Assembly: GCF_963678635.1 (NCBI RefSeq)
Contig: NC_087065.1
Coordinates: 12,671,579-12,731,578, forward strand
Origin: Symsagittifera roscoffensis
Taxonomy: Eukaryota > Xenacoelomorpha > Acoela > Convolutidae
Length of the DNA: 60,000 bases
Direction of reading: 5' to 3'
A program made the translations under genes and the position numbers. Every line of letters starts with the position of its first letter. Positions within the stretch are counted from its first letter, which is position 1. Below are positions 42,580 through 55,524 of the stretch, one piece after another. The notes under the pieces were generated by a model. It was not told the origin of the DNA. It searched no databases and was given only the letters and a program-made list of their open reading frames with translations.

Positions 42580-45500
42580 CTCGTTATAATACCCGAGCCG
42601 TAAAAACTTCTAACAGTTGACCCAGTGACCAGATGGCTTGTCAAGTATCAACACGAGCTAATCTTTTTCGAGTAAGCTGTGAAGTATATCTTTTGCTTGT
42701 TTACAGGACTTTTTGGACGAGTGGACGACCAATTAAGGAAAAGTATTGTGTCAGTGGAAAGCCCTAGTCAAGGTCACAATTGACATGTGTTAGCGGACGT
42801 GAATTGAAGGTTTCCTCAGTCTCGGGTTCAATAGTAGCAATTAGATCTCTTGATAGTCAATCAAAAACAAGATTTACTAATAATGCTAGTTTTTAACATT
42901 GAGACGAGTCTCTCCCACACGCTGCCAAAATGGGGGCTGACTGAGAATTAGGCGCCATTCAACATTGTGGATTTGTAGCGTTTCAGTGAGGGTGGTTTCA
43001 TTGAAGTTAATTGGTTCTGAGCGCCGACGAAGTAAGAAGCGTTGTCGGAGATTAAAAGCTTAGATATGCAGTTGTTCATAGTAAGCTTCTCTGTCAATTT
43101 CAGGTGAAACGCGCAAGTAGAGAGGCATGTGAAGAGGCAAATATAACTTTTATTAGTTGTATCCTTTGTTCCGATGTAGAACGTCTCTGTGTAATCAAAT
43201 CCTGTATTTTTGAACGGAAATGGATAATCAGAGCGATCGTCGAAACGAGTTGGCGGTAAGTCAGCCATGAGTGGATGAAAAATTCTGCCTTGCATTCTTC
43301 TGCAGAGAAAGCAATTACGTCTTATCTGTCTGAGTGCATTTCGAAGCCCAAGGATGACAAAACTTGGTTGCAGGCAGTTTTGAACGTACTAAGTGCCGTG
43401 ATGCATGCAGCGGTAATGAGCGCTCTCGATCATCATGCGCACAATTGTTTGTTTTTCGTTTAGAATTATTGGATACTTTGTTGTGTCCAGTGAAGGTGAG
43501 TTTTGCAATCGTCCTCGCGGAATAATACCATTGTCGAGAAAAGGTAAAAACTATAGCAGTTTGTTTTTGTTGTCAACCTGCTGTTTGGTTTGTAGTTGAT
43601 TGAAGGTTTTAACAAAAGTTTCTCATTGGGATTGCTTATAAAGGAGCAACTTGGCTTTTTCTAGGTCTTCCATAGTGGTTGTACGTTTACCGTGTCCCTT
43701 CAATGTATCAACAAAAACTATAATCTGAGCCGTGACCCGAACTAATCGAAACCAGTTTGAAATTTGGGAAAAATCTACTAGTGGTGTAGTTGGGGGGATA
43801 ACTGTTGTAGCATTACTTCGTTCCATTGTTTCGTTGATCCCCAAGTAGGCTCATTGTTGAGTAGAAATTTTGGTGCATTCAACGAGAATTTTGGTACGTC
43901 TTTATGTTCATTTTCCCGTGTAGCACTGAAGGTCTGCTGCGATGAGTTTACCAGAGACGTGTTTCCATTGTTCAATTTGCATAAAATAAGCATTTCAGCT
44001 ATTCTGTTTGCGCAGTAAGTTTTCAGTTTACTGAGTGATGCGATCCAGGACAAAACAGTAGTGCCCTCTGTCCAAAAGTAGCGAGCTTTCATCACTAGCG
44101 AGATTGCACAGCCGTGCGCCCATGAGGGCGGCTTGTAGTTCCAGCTTCGGAATGCTCTCTTGGATCAGTGGTGCTACCTTTGTTCTGCCAATCCAAAAAT
44201 TAGCGTTTGTGCCAGAGCTACCTGCCGTTCGGTAGTAGATACACGTAGCCCTTGCGTCTTGAGACGCGTCGCAGATAACATGAAGGTGAGAACACTAGGC
44301 GACAGCTGTGGTCCAAGTAAGCGCGGCAGCCTTACAGGGGTGTCTTTTTTGCATTGGTCGACCCATATGTCAATTATCGGATCGAAGTCACTGGGCACAG
44401 TTTTGTGCCAGGAAATACCAGACGCCAACAGGTTTTGCAGAAAAATTTTAAGTTTTTTGACAAACGGTGCTAGGATTGCTAGTGGGTCGAAAACCCTTGC
44501 TACTGTAGAGAGGGCCGTTCGAAGTGTAGACGTTGTAATATTAGTTACCTTGGTTGATGGTTACACGAATATCGTATCGACAGTTGTGTCCCATTTGACG
44601 TCCAGGACCATATGCACTATAGCATTATTAGAATTTTTGTCTCCATCAATGGAGTAGATGGCGTCATGAGTGTTGGATACGAACTAAGTTAGGTTGAATC
44701 TCCCTGTCTTAGAGAGGATTTTAGTTGCGTGGTAGAGTCTCTAGCCTCAATGGTCGTGTTGAATGAAAGGACAAAGTCGTCCATTTAAAAGCTTTTATCA
44801 AGCAGCTGAGCAAAATTGTGCTTGGTTACGCAGTAATCGGAAGCTATTTGATGAGGCGCAAAGATTGCAAGGAATGGTCAGCACTTTGCGCCAAAGATAA
44901 GTCGTGTGTATTAGTATTACTTGATACCGTTTTTGGTGGAGCAAAGATAGCGAAGCGCATTTTGATCTTCATCTTTAATACCTATTTGCATTAACATTCC
45001 TTCAATATCCGCCGATACGGCCACAGGTTTTTTCCAGAGTAGATTTATCTTGTAGCGATCTCCATCGTGCTCATTGCTTTGTTCCATAAATCTCAGTTGT
45101 CGTTTGCTTTTATCAGAGTATGTAGCTTTTTTATCTTCGTGGATGCCTGATTTTCCCACCTTCCGGAACTTTCCCACTATTTCAGTGAGAGTAGCGTCTT
45201 CTTAAGTCAATGAAGTTAGTTGAATGCGAATTTCATCCGGAACAATTAGATTTCTGGTTAAGTGGGCTAGTCAATGTCAACCTTAGTAGTTTTTTGACAG
45301 CGTAGGGGTTGCCTGTAGGAACTTTTCTGATATCGCGCTCCGCAAAATATCAGAAAGAGTCTACGCCAGGCCAAATTTGCTCTGTGTTGTCGCCTAGATC
45401 AGGAGAGAGAGTTGACATGTCAAAGATGATTGTAGCGTAAGCACGTTCTTTCAAGGTTGTTTGCGTCAATGGCATCAAAACTCTGAGCTTCAATTGAGTA

Positions 45501-46270
45501 GATTGACTGTAGAGTGAAAGTAGGCTTAATAGAGTTACGTGGTCCAATACTTAGCGGGATCAGAGAGGAAGACACCTTGTTTTTACTGAAAGCTACTCGT
45601 ACGCTAAGCTGTAGTTTTTGGCTTGGTGTTCACTGAAGTGTTTCAGCTGTTTTGCTGAGGATGTGTGAGCAGCTACTGCAGTCTAGTTTGATGCCATTCT
45701 TAAAAAGTGTTTTCGGCATAAATTATAATTTATTTCTGATGTTATTTATATTTTCGATTGTGGCCTTAGCTTGCGGGTCCTTCGAGGACTTGGTTACTTT
45801 AGTGCCAAGCTGTATGTTATTTGAGTTTTGGTTGTGCGTTTGAAACGACTTGTGTCGATGTGTAGAGTTGAATGATGTTTTCCTCCGCAGTTGTTGATGA
45901 AGCCGATGTGCATTCACTAAATCTGCTTTTCAATTTAGTTGGCTTGGTTTTCTATTGGACATGTTAAAGATCTGACGTAGTTTTGCCTAGACATAGAAGT
46001 AAATTGGTTGGGTCAGCTGTCGGATTGTTGTTCTTCGTAGTTTGGCGATTTCATCCCGCTTGGTTTGAAGTTATTGGTTTTATTCCAGGTTCTCGCATGC
46101 TCACAGGTAGTTATTCAGATACTGCGTCAAGTCTTTCAGTGAAGAGTAATCGAGGTCGTGCAGCAGGCAGTGTTGTTCCCACTTCAGTAGTAGGTTTACT
46201 GGAAGTTTTGAGCGAGCAAGCCTGGTCAGGAATCCGTCCACAGCTATAAATCAGCTGAAAACAAGCTGAA
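42580..46270 (-). pseudogene. Decayed BEL/Pao LTR-retrotransposon (Gag-Pol remains)
   Basis: Read on the minus strand. 46250-45960 holds a Gag-like C-terminal piece (LPVNLLLKWEQHC). About 45900-45350 corresponds to the knuckle and protease region (MNAHRLHQQL; MPLTQTTLKERAYATIIFD). RT remains run from 45240 to 44640: SADIEGMLMQIGIKDEDQNA and later MDDFVLSFNTTIEARDS, which holds the D-D catalytic pair. 44600-44170 is the connection (STVARVFDPLAILAPFVKKL). 44095-43980 is RNase H-like (FWTEGTTVLSWI, NRIAEM). The integrase has MADLPPTRF, GFDYTETFYI and SDNASYFVG at 43295-42948. Its internal helix is deleted between the second-strand region and SDNA. NSRPLTHVNCD near 42800 is the integrase C-terminal region. 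Many stops and frameshifts; no LTR pair found. Confidence 0.85.
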
Positions 46271-47761
46271 AACGCATTTTTCTTGTAAAAAAAATAATGA
46301 AAAGTGTTAGTTTTGGTAATTAGAAAGCTCGAGCAACTAAATTTGCCTGAAAACATTTTTTGAATAATGAATGAAAAATTTTTTAAAAAAAATTGAAGCA
46401 TCCCCCTTCAGCTATAAATTAGCTGCAATCTTTGTGTATACACAAAAACTCCTGAGCAGTAAGCATTTTCACAGCGACACCAATCCGAGCCTCAAAAATT
46501 TTCTCAATTAAAATTTATTCTTCACAAAACAGCAACTCGTAACCTGCTTTTACCACAAACTATAGTAACATATTTCTGGTCAGTTTTTATACGTATTGAT
46601 CCATTTATTTTGTCAGACTCATTTGTTGGATGTATTATTCAATTATCATCTTAGATTCAAAAACTTTGTAATCATTTTGAGTAAATCATGAGGAATATTT
46701 TAAAGATTTTTTGTATCCTTTCTTTTAAATCTGCCTCTGGTTTGAATTATCTTTTTCTCATAAAAGACTCAATTTGTTCAACTTTATGTTGCTTCCTCAA
46801 TAGTTTGGTTAATCCAATCGCTGAAGTGATGCACCCTAGTGAAATAATCCGATCTTCGTCCGCAACCCATGTCACTTGCGGGTAAATCACGTGAACAAGT
46901 GAAGATTCCATAAAGACAGACCACCTAAAAAGAAATCGGTTCATCCCCATGTACAAGTGCGGATCTTTCGATGGTTTTTTCGAAAACAAAGTTTTAAAAA
47001 TCAGTTCAAAAAAGCCATTTTGAAAAGATTTTTGATTGGTTTTGACAAAAGAAAAAAACATATTTTTGCGCGCCTCCACGCTCAAAAACAGCATTTATTT
47101 CATTGTCGCCAAATGTTCCTTTAGAAAGCTTTGAGGACCAGTAGGCCAAAAATGGTTGTTAAAAATAGTACGAAAGGGGGACCTTTCGGGTGTTGAGGTG
47201 GTCGAATCCCTGAGAGGCGCCCTCCTGAATTCGCGCCTACACATGTATACCCCGAGCCCCATAATGAACTATGGAACCCAAAAATAATCCTCAAATCATT
47301 GAGTTGGATGGTTTTACATTTTCGCGAGTGTTCTTCGACTATTTGGGGGCAAAAATTGTAGTGATATTTTTCGAAAATGTGTGAAATTTATTTTAAAAAA
47401 TCCGATAAAAATCACAGCAATCTGCTAATCAGTCTACTTGTGGGACCATATTGTAGTCAATTAGCACAAACTCTTATAGACAAATTTTTAAATTACTCAA
47501 ATTCAAAACAATCGATACTAACTTGCAAAGTGTTTTTGGTGAGCTTGTACAATGGAGCCCCATTGTCCATGGTTCCCATTTCACTTCCCTCATTCAAGGG
47601 TGAAGTACAAACTTGACTTTCGTTGCAGTGAACTAGATAGAAGGGACCAACCATTTCAAATAGACGCTCGATCAGTAGTGTCTCTATGGGTAGGTAGTAA
47701 AAGGACCACACATTTTCGCTTTTAAAAATTAGAAGATATGATAAATAGTTCTAGGATTTAA
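46271..47761. other. Spacer with a diverged MITE relic
   Basis: 46950-47245 matches the hAT-type MITE relatives: GGCCAAAAATGG, AGGGGGACCTTTCGG and GGTCGAATCCCTGAGAGG occur in the same order as at 33700-33780. The remaining sequence is AT-rich with no supported gene; the frame at 47377-47616 has no motif. Confidence 0.5.
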
Positions 47762-47763
47762 CA

Positions 47764-47832
47764 AAACTGCTCGTATACCAGGGCGAAGTCCCCAATGCTT
47801 CGACTGCCTTTTAAGGCCAATTTGACAGTTTT
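47764..47832 (+). repeat. SR repeat fragment (5' domain only)
   Basis: AACTGCTCGTATACCAGGGC, then CGACTGCCTTTTAAGG and a closing GACAGTTTT. The rest of the element is absent, so the 5' domain can exist alone. Confidence 0.6.
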
Positions 47833-49381
47833 TTTGGTTGAAAATTGACGAAATGATCGAACAAAAGGGAAAAATAATTTCTTTTCACATGTCTTTTCAA
47901 TTGTTCCCCTACTGGCTGATATAAACTTAAAAAGGATGTACTTAGCGTCGTGTACTCTTCCCGGTTGGACCATCCTCCAAAAATTTCCCCTACCTCATAA
48001 AATGTGCAGGGAATTTTTGCTATCTTACAACTTTCTTATAAGAAAAGTTTCTACGATAGTCACTTTCTCCCAAATCTCAAAAAAATTGCCAAAAGTATTT
48101 TGATTGTGTTTATATATCGTTTTAACAGATAAAGATCAATTTTTAGAATAATTTTTTTTTATTTCATGAAAAGTTTTAGATAGTGCTTATATTTTTTAGA
48201 TAGTGTATTTGAACAAAAAATTCCGAAACAAAATGAATATCCTGATTATAAGTAATTAGCGGTTTGAAATTGGAGACTTTGACGAATCATGTCATATAGC
48301 TGCTGACGTGCTGTATGGACGGGCTCAGATATATATTGACAGAACTTAGAGTTATCAGCAAAAAACTAACTTTATATAGTTAATGGGTTTTTCAGTAAAT
48401 TTTTGGCCTTTGAGTTTTTATTATTGTACTCTGCGTCAACTGGTTACAAGAAAATAAAATTGAATTAAATACCTGCAAAAAAACTGTTGAAAGTTCTATT
48501 TTCTAACAACCCTGGAGTCTGATTTGGTCAGAAGTTTAAAAATGTCAGAGAAGAAAAAGGCTAAGATAGCAACTTTTGGTCAACCCGGGATAATAGTACG
48601 ACCAAATGGCCTCCATCGATTCAGAATGCAATATATCGCGCAGTAAAAATTTAAATCGGCTTATATTAAAATGTTCAAACCAACATTAATTCACAAAAAA
48701 GATCACAAGCGAAATGTTGGTTTAAATATGAACTCAGAAAAAAGTTACAGTACACAAAAATCAAAAAATGACTGAATAATAAAAAAATAAAACCAAGCGT
48801 GAATATTCCTCACATTCTTTGCAAATCGGAACAAAAACAAAATAGAGAGCGTATAATTTGGGTTGACGTGGTGGATATAAGTGGTAATGAATACTCTCTA
48901 TCTATATTTCGTGTGTTAGCCATGGTCTGCGCCGATTTTGTGATTCAAAAAAAGTTATTTGTCGACTTTGCCCAATTAATCTTTTCATCCCCATTGACTA
49001 ATTGTGAATATAACTTTTTTTGTCGAAATTGGCCAGTTTTGTAATTTTGGTCAAAACATTTCAATTTTAGTCGAAGAGTAAAACAACTAGCTAAGGTGAA
49101 AGCCAATCATAAAAACGCGGAGTACATATTTCAGCCAAAATTTTTACGTCGAATGAATGACTACAGAGCCAAATTGAATAATTCCAATAAAATATGAAAA
49201 AACTAAAAAAAAAAAACACGTGTTTATCAAATTGAGTTGATTCCAGACAACAAATGATGAACACAAAATTTTCAGAGAACTTTAGCAAGTATTATTTTGC
49301 AATAATTTTGAAAAATTCAGGCTCAAAATTTTAACTTGACATCAAAAATTTATGACTTTTTAGTCAATCAGAAGTTTAGGC
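47833..49381. other. AT-rich spacer, no gene seen
   Basis: The frame at 48799-49044 has no motif and ends in F-rich sequence. No repeats that I can support. Confidence 0.35.
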
Positions 49382-49613
49382 AAAACTACCGGGCCATTTA
49401 GTCTTGAAAAATTGGAGCAAATTAATTTAAATATGTTTCAAGTAAAAATTTGTAATTTTGTGCAGTAAAAGTAAAAGTTACCCTTTTTGGCTGTCAAACC
49501 AAAATAAAATTAACTATGACAGTTCTTAGAAGTTATACCTTTAATAAATTTCGTTTTGCTACAAACGAGGCTCACTTTGGTATAACTTTATCAGCAATTA
49601 GCCCGGTAGTTTG
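49382..49613. mobile_element. Short TIR element (~230 bp)
   Basis: AAACTACCGGGC (from 49384) and its exact complement GCCCGGTAGTTT (49599-49610) face each other about 215 bp apart. The interior is AT-rich and has no ORF. No target duplication is evident. Confidence 0.5.
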
Positions 49614-49884
49614 ACGTGTTTTTTTGATTGATCAAAAAAGGCAAAAATGATCCTTTTTGGCGTAAACTTTTTGGCTTGAAAATCGCAAAAGCAATCCCCT
49701 ACCCAATGGAGGCTGTTTTTTTGTATATAAAAGCTATATAAATTAGCTAGTAAATTTCCGTGTATTTTCTCTAGAAAAACTATCTACTTCTTTTTTTAGT
49801 TTAGAAATAAACACATTCTGGAATGAATTAACGAGAAATCAGTACCTTACTCAACCGCAACGAGGAAAACATGCTTTGACTAGC

Positions 49885-49950
49885 CATAGCATTACGATGC
49901 AAATTAACACTTGTTATAACAAGTGTTGCTTTGCATTCAATTGCTATATG
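49885..49950. repeat. Long near-perfect palindrome (hairpin)
   Basis: The core at 49906-49927 is a perfect 22-bp palindrome with half-site AACACTTGTTA. It extends outward through TGCAAA/TTTGCA and CATAGCA/TGCTATATG with small mismatched bulges, making a ~66-nt hairpin or cruciform. Confidence 0.75.
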
Positions 49951-49966
49951 TATTCAAAAATATCTG

Positions 49967-50030
49967 GCCAAATAGCAACCGTCTATCCATTGGCAGATCC
50001 TGATCATGGGTTCAAACCCCGCCAGAAAAA
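49967..50030 (+). ncRNA. tRNA-like sequence, probably a tRNA-derived relic
   Basis: TCTGGC at the start pairs with GCCAGA at the end. ATAG/CTAT brackets a D-arm-like loop, and GGGTTCAAACCC matches a pol III B box and T loop. The total is 64 nt, shorter than a tRNA, and no good anticodon stem can be drawn. So it is more likely a pseudogene or part of a tRNA-derived SINE than a working tRNA. Confidence 0.25.
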
Positions 50031-52992
50031 GTTTTTTCTAGCTAGAAACAGCCCAGATTTAGCTAATTTCTGATCAAAAATACGATGAGGAATAATGAGG
50101 TTTAAGAAATCTCTTGCTGTTTTTAATATTTTATAAAGAATTTCTGACCAGAAAACTATATTAGATTTTTAAAAAATTTGAGTTCGAAAATAAAAAAAAT
50201 TTCGGTACGGGTTGAATCATAATATTTCTCTTAAATTCTCAGCAAGTTTTGTCTGATCACTTTTTGTCTAAAGTCAAACAATTCATTTTGTGCGGATAAT
50301 TTAAATCAGCTCAGTATTATAAAAACAGTTGTGGATTTTCGGTTGACTTATACTTGGGCTGATATATGCTTCCGATGTTTTATAAACCAGCGACTTGGCT
50401 TGACTTATTTTACATGTGAAACGTAAGTAGTTCATATTTTTATGGTTCATCTGTAAAATTTGCCCAAATCAATTTATGGGGAGAAAATGTGAATCGAGGA
50501 TTAAATATAATAATTTAACTAACAAAATTGAATTATCGAATTTTTATTGACACGATCTAATTGATTTTTATTCGCGCAGCCTGTTTGCAATCAAATTAAA
50601 GCCTAGGTCTTTCTTGATCTATGTACATGTATAGTTTTTAGAAGAAACAAAAGATCTTTAACTATTTTCCCCAAAATAGGATCTCTTAACCATTTAACTA
50701 TTTTGCTAAAGGGCGGAGAGCATCGTTACTTGATTCAAATTTCACCTTCGCTTACCCTTAGAAGGGTTCTGGGCTTAATCAGGGGTGGGGGAGATTCGTT
50801 ACTAGGTAACATGTGGGGATGGTTAAGGAGCGTAATGCGACAACTTGCAAGAAAAACCCCTCGCAGTAAAAGATAACCTCGCAATTCATTCCGTCAATTC
50901 ATCATAACTCGAACAAATCGACCCGACAAGACACCTTTTAAGACATGACATGTAGACATGACATAAAAAAGCCCTCGTTGTGAGCCAATAAGAATCGAGA
51001 TTATAAAACAAGTATACGAAACGTTTTCTTTTCTCGATTTTGATAGGTTTACGACGTGTCTACTTTATGACCTTGTCTATTTTTTGCTCCATAATATTTT
51101 TTTAATTGTGTGGTGTTTGATGTGCTCCCTTGAAGTAGATCGGGGAATGTGAGCGCGTCCCCACGATTTGACACGGAACCCATGCCACATGTTCCCAAAA
51201 TAGTATCTGGAATTTCTTCAACCGGAACTCTCTCTCTTGATGGTCTTTTCCAATTTTAAGCCAATTTCATTTCTTTTTTTTTAATTTTTAATTTATCGTT
51301 TCTTTCAAATTCGAATAATACTTTCTTAAACTATGAAAAAAGAAAAAAAATCAACCATGCCGCTTTGAAACTTTTCAAAGTTTAAAATTATTTTGGGTTC
51401 TAACCAGATTTTTAATAATTGCACAATAAAACTCAACCATGCTATAATAGCTACAACAGCTCAATTTCCCGAAAAAAAAACTGCTTTTGTTATGGCGCAG
51501 CTTTAAACGTTCTGAATGCTCCTTAACGTCGACGAAAAGGTTTTTTTACAAAGAATACAAAATAATACTTAATGAAGGCCTGAATTTTCCAACTGCCCTT
51601 AAACTGTTCTCAATTATTTATTTATGGAAAACTTTATTACACTACAGCTTTTGGACTGCCAATATCAAGATCACTCATGGCAAGATGCTACAGTGGCTTG
51701 CACAACAAGCTGGGAGCATGCAGAGCAAGGGATCAATACCACGAGTGAGCAAAGAGTTTTGTGGAACTGATCTATAAAAATACTCAGAGAATATATATTC
51801 CTCACTTTGGCTCTTTTCCTGCTCCCCCTTGAGTTTTTCTTTTAGAGTTCAAAGTATGAGGGTCTATTTAATATAATTTTTCGTGTTATAAACTACATTT
51901 AAACGTGTCTTCAAAAAATTTTATGCAAAAGTTTTTGAACAGTTTTGAACAGTTTTATTTGAACAGTTTTATTTTGTAATTTTACGAGGAGGGCGGGAAA
52001 TTTGAAAAGTGCCTTCCCTTTCTTCGAAAATTGAAAGAAAAAATTGAGTCGTATTGGGAAACTAGTCCATAAAACATAAATTAGTCCAGAACCCGGTCAA
52101 ACTGGTAATTTCTAGACCATCAAATTTGTGCAAAAAATAATCTTTACTAAGAAATATCTTCTACGTTCAAAATCAGAGAGATGATCTTTACTGATTTAAA
52201 ACAATTTTAAAGCTAGTACTTTGAATGCCGAAAGAACTACTCCAAGCAAATATACACTCCGTCAGTTGTTTCAGTAAATTGAAAACGAAAACATCAGAGG
52301 TTTACAATTGCTTTAGATTTCATTCAGTAAATCTTGATGGCAAAAATTAGAGGACAATTTTTGGATACAATCTTTTTTTAAAATTTGGATACGATGTTTT
52401 TATATGGAAATTAAAGAGTCATTTTAAGCAATAAAATCGTAAGCTTAACAGATTTCTGAAAAATCAATTTTTTAGGGAAAAACTTTTATCTCACAGTTTT
52501 TATGGAGGGAAATTCTACAAAAATTAGCTCTCAACCCCAAAAATATTTGCTAGTGTGTTATTTTTTTAAGTCGTCAAAAAACAAAATAAACTTCTCTTTT
52601 GTGAAATTTATTTGTGAAAAACATATGAAAAAAGTTGTTTGTCAAGCGCTTTTCCAAATGTAGTCTTGTATGAGAAGCATTTTTATGTAGATAAAAGATG
52701 GAAATTATAATTTTATAAAATTTTTGATCTCTAACATTAAAATGAAATAATTACGGGGTCAGATTTATTCGTCGATTGACCTTCACAATGTTTCAAATCA
52801 ACGAGCATTAGTTTAATCAAACCAGCATTTTTTAAACTCAATTATTTAATTTTTCAATATTCAATTTGAGCTCAGGCAAAAAATGTTCTTTACTTTATTC
52901 AGTGTTGTTGACTTTATAAACAACTCCTTTAATTTTTTAAATTCATAATTGAGAACAACTTTATTCAAAATTAAGAAGAGTAACCATTTTAA
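50031..52992. other. Spacer with a GC-richer, inverted-repeat island
   Basis: 50700-51200 is less AT-rich. GGTAACATGTGGGGATGGTT near 50806 has an imperfect inverted partner AACCCATGCCACATGTTCCC at 51178-51197. GACATGACAT is duplicated around 50944-50968. The frame at 51487-51777 ends in a mildly protein-like stretch (HGKMLQWLAQQAGSMQSKGS), but I see no splice or family support. 52660-52680 has a TTGTATGAGAAGCATTTTT phrase like the foldback element at 39897. Confidence 0.4.
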
Positions 52993-55486
52993 AAAAAACA
53001 ACATTTTTTTCCACAATTTTTAAAATGATTGTTTTCATAACATGTGAAATAACATGTCTGCCGACAATAAAATTCTTGATTTCTTCAAAATCTACTGGAA
53101 AAGATTGTTCCTGCATATTGGTATAGCATGAAGTTCTGCGTAGGTTATGGATTTTTCTGTTTTAAGAATGGCTAAATCATTTAGATTGCACTGCTCTTGT
53201 TTGAATCTAAACCAGGAATGATCTTCATTACACCGCTAATTGTTGTCAAATATGGGAAAAATAAAAAAATTGGAAAAACATTTTTTTTCACAATTTTTCA
53301 AATGATTGTTTTCATAACATGTGAAATAACATGTCTGCCGACAATAAAATTCTTGATTTCTTTAAAATCTACTGGAAAAGATTGTTCCTGCATATTGGTA
53401 TAGCATGAAGTTCTGCGTAGGTTATGGATTGTTCTGTTTTAAGAATGGCTAAATCATTTAGATTGCACTGCTCTTGGTTGAATCTAAACCAGGAATGAAC
53501 TTCATTACACCGCTAATTGTTGTCAAATATGCGAAAAATAAAAAAATTGGAAAAACATTTTTTTTCACAATTTTTCAAATGAATGTTTTCATATCATGTG
53601 AAATAACATGTCTGCCGACAATAAAATTCTTGATTTCTTCAAAATCTACTGGAAAAGATTGTTCCTGCAAATTGGTATAGCATGAAGTTCTGCGTAGGTT
53701 ATGGATTTTTCGGTTTTAAGAATGGCTAAATCATTTAGATTGCACTGCTCTTGTTTGAATCTAAACCAGGAATGATCTTCATTACACCGCTAATTGTTGT
53801 CAAATATGGGAAAAATAAAAAAATTGGAAAAACATTTTTTTTCACAATTTTTCAAATGAGTGTTTTCATACCATGTGAAATAACATGTCTGCCGACAATA
53901 AAATTCTTGATTTCTTCAAAATCTACTGGAAAAGATTGTTCCTGCAAATTGGTATAGCATGAAGTTCTGCGTAGGTTATGGATTTTTCGGTTTTAAGAAT
54001 GGCTAAATCATTTAGATTGCACTGCTCTTGTTTGAATCTAAACCAGGAATGATCTTCATTACATCGCTAATTGTTGTCAAATATGGGAAAAATAAAAAAA
54101 TTGGAAAAACATTTTTTTTCACAATTTTTCAAATGAATGTTTTCATAACATGTGAAATAACATGTCTGCCGACAATAAAATTCTTGATTTCTTCAAAATC
54201 TACTGGAAAAGATTGTTCCTGCATATTGGTATAGCATGAAGTTCTGCGTAGGTTTTGGATTGTTCTGTTTTAAGAATGGCTAAATCATTTAGATTGCACT
54301 GCTCTTGGTTGAATCTAAACCAGGAATGAACTTCATTACACCGCTAATTGTTGTCAAATATGCGAAAAATAAAAAAATTGGAAAAACATTTTTTTTCACA
54401 ATTTTTCAAATGAGTGTTTTCATATCATGTGAAATAACATGTCTGCCGACAATAAAATTCTTGATTTCTTCAAAATCTACTGGAAAAGATTGTTCCTGCA
54501 AATTGGTATAGCATGAAGTTCTGCGTAGGTTATGGATTTTTCGGTTTTAAGAATGGCTAAATCATTTAGATTGCACTGCTCTTGGTTGAATCTAAACCAG
54601 GAATGAACTTGATTACACCGCTAATTGTTGTCAAATATGCGAAAAATAAAAAAACTGGAAAAACATTTTTTTTCACAATTTTTCAAATGATTGTTTTCAT
54701 ATCATGTGAAATAACATGTCTGCCGACAATAAAATTCTTGATTTCTTCAAAATCTACTGGAAAAGATTGTTCCTGCATATTGGTATAGCATGAAGTTCGG
54801 CGTAGGTTATGGATTGTTCTGTTTTAAGAATGGCTAAATCATTTAGATTGCACTGCTCTTCGTTGAATCTAAACCAGGAATGAACTTCATTACACCGCTA
54901 ATTGTTGTCAAATATGCGAAAAAAAAAAATTGGAAAAACATTTTTTTTCACAATTTTTCAAATGAGTGTTTTCATATCATGTGAAATAAGATGTCTGCCG
55001 ACAATAAAATTCTTGATTTCTTCAAAATCTACTGGAAAAGATTGTTCCTGCATATTGGTATAGCATGAAAATCTGCGTAGGTTATGGATTTTTTGGTTTT
55101 AAGAATGGCTAAATCATTTAGTTGCACTGCTCTTGGTTGAATCTAAACCAGGAATGAACTTCATTACACCGCTAATTGTTGTCAAATATGCGAAAAATAA
55201 AAAAACTGGAAAAACATTTTTTTTCACAATTTTTCAAATGATTGTTTTCATATCATGTGAAATAACATGTCTGCCGACAATAAAATTCTTGTTTTCTTCA
55301 AAATCTACTGGAAAAGATTGTTCCTGCATATTGGTATTGCATGAAGTTCTGCGTAGGTTATGGATTTTTCGGTTTTAAGAATGGCTAAATCATTTAGATT
55401 GCACTGCTCTTGTTTGAATCTAAAACCACGAATGAACTTCATTACACCGCTAATTGTTGTCAAATATGCGAAAAATAAAAAAAATT
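52993..55486 (+). repeat. 277-bp satellite array, nine copies
   Basis: The phrase TAATTGTTGTCAAATATG recurs nine times at 277-bp spacing (one spacing is 274). The first unit is partial at its 5' end. Two sequence variants alternate irregularly: type 1 has TTTGAATC...ATGATCTTC...TATGGGAA, type 2 has GGTTGAATC...ATGAACTTC...TATGCGAA. ACATGTGAAATAACATGT lies in each unit. Because 277 is not a multiple of three, each unit yields its own 68-codon frame. These frames are by-products of the repeat and carry no recognised domain. Confidence 0.95.
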
Positions 55487-55524
55487 TGAAAAATTTCCAG
55501 GTTTTTCTGATTTTTAAAATCAAC

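Noticed and set aside
44160-44657. 165-residue plus-strand ORF
   Set aside because: It is antisense to the RT/RNase H region of the BEL/Pao relic, whose minus-strand translation has clear motifs.
53197-55378. A family of seven 68-81 residue ORFs that look like a gene cluster
   Set aside because: They are the same frame in successive 277-bp satellite units; the period is not a multiple of three and the peptides show no domain.
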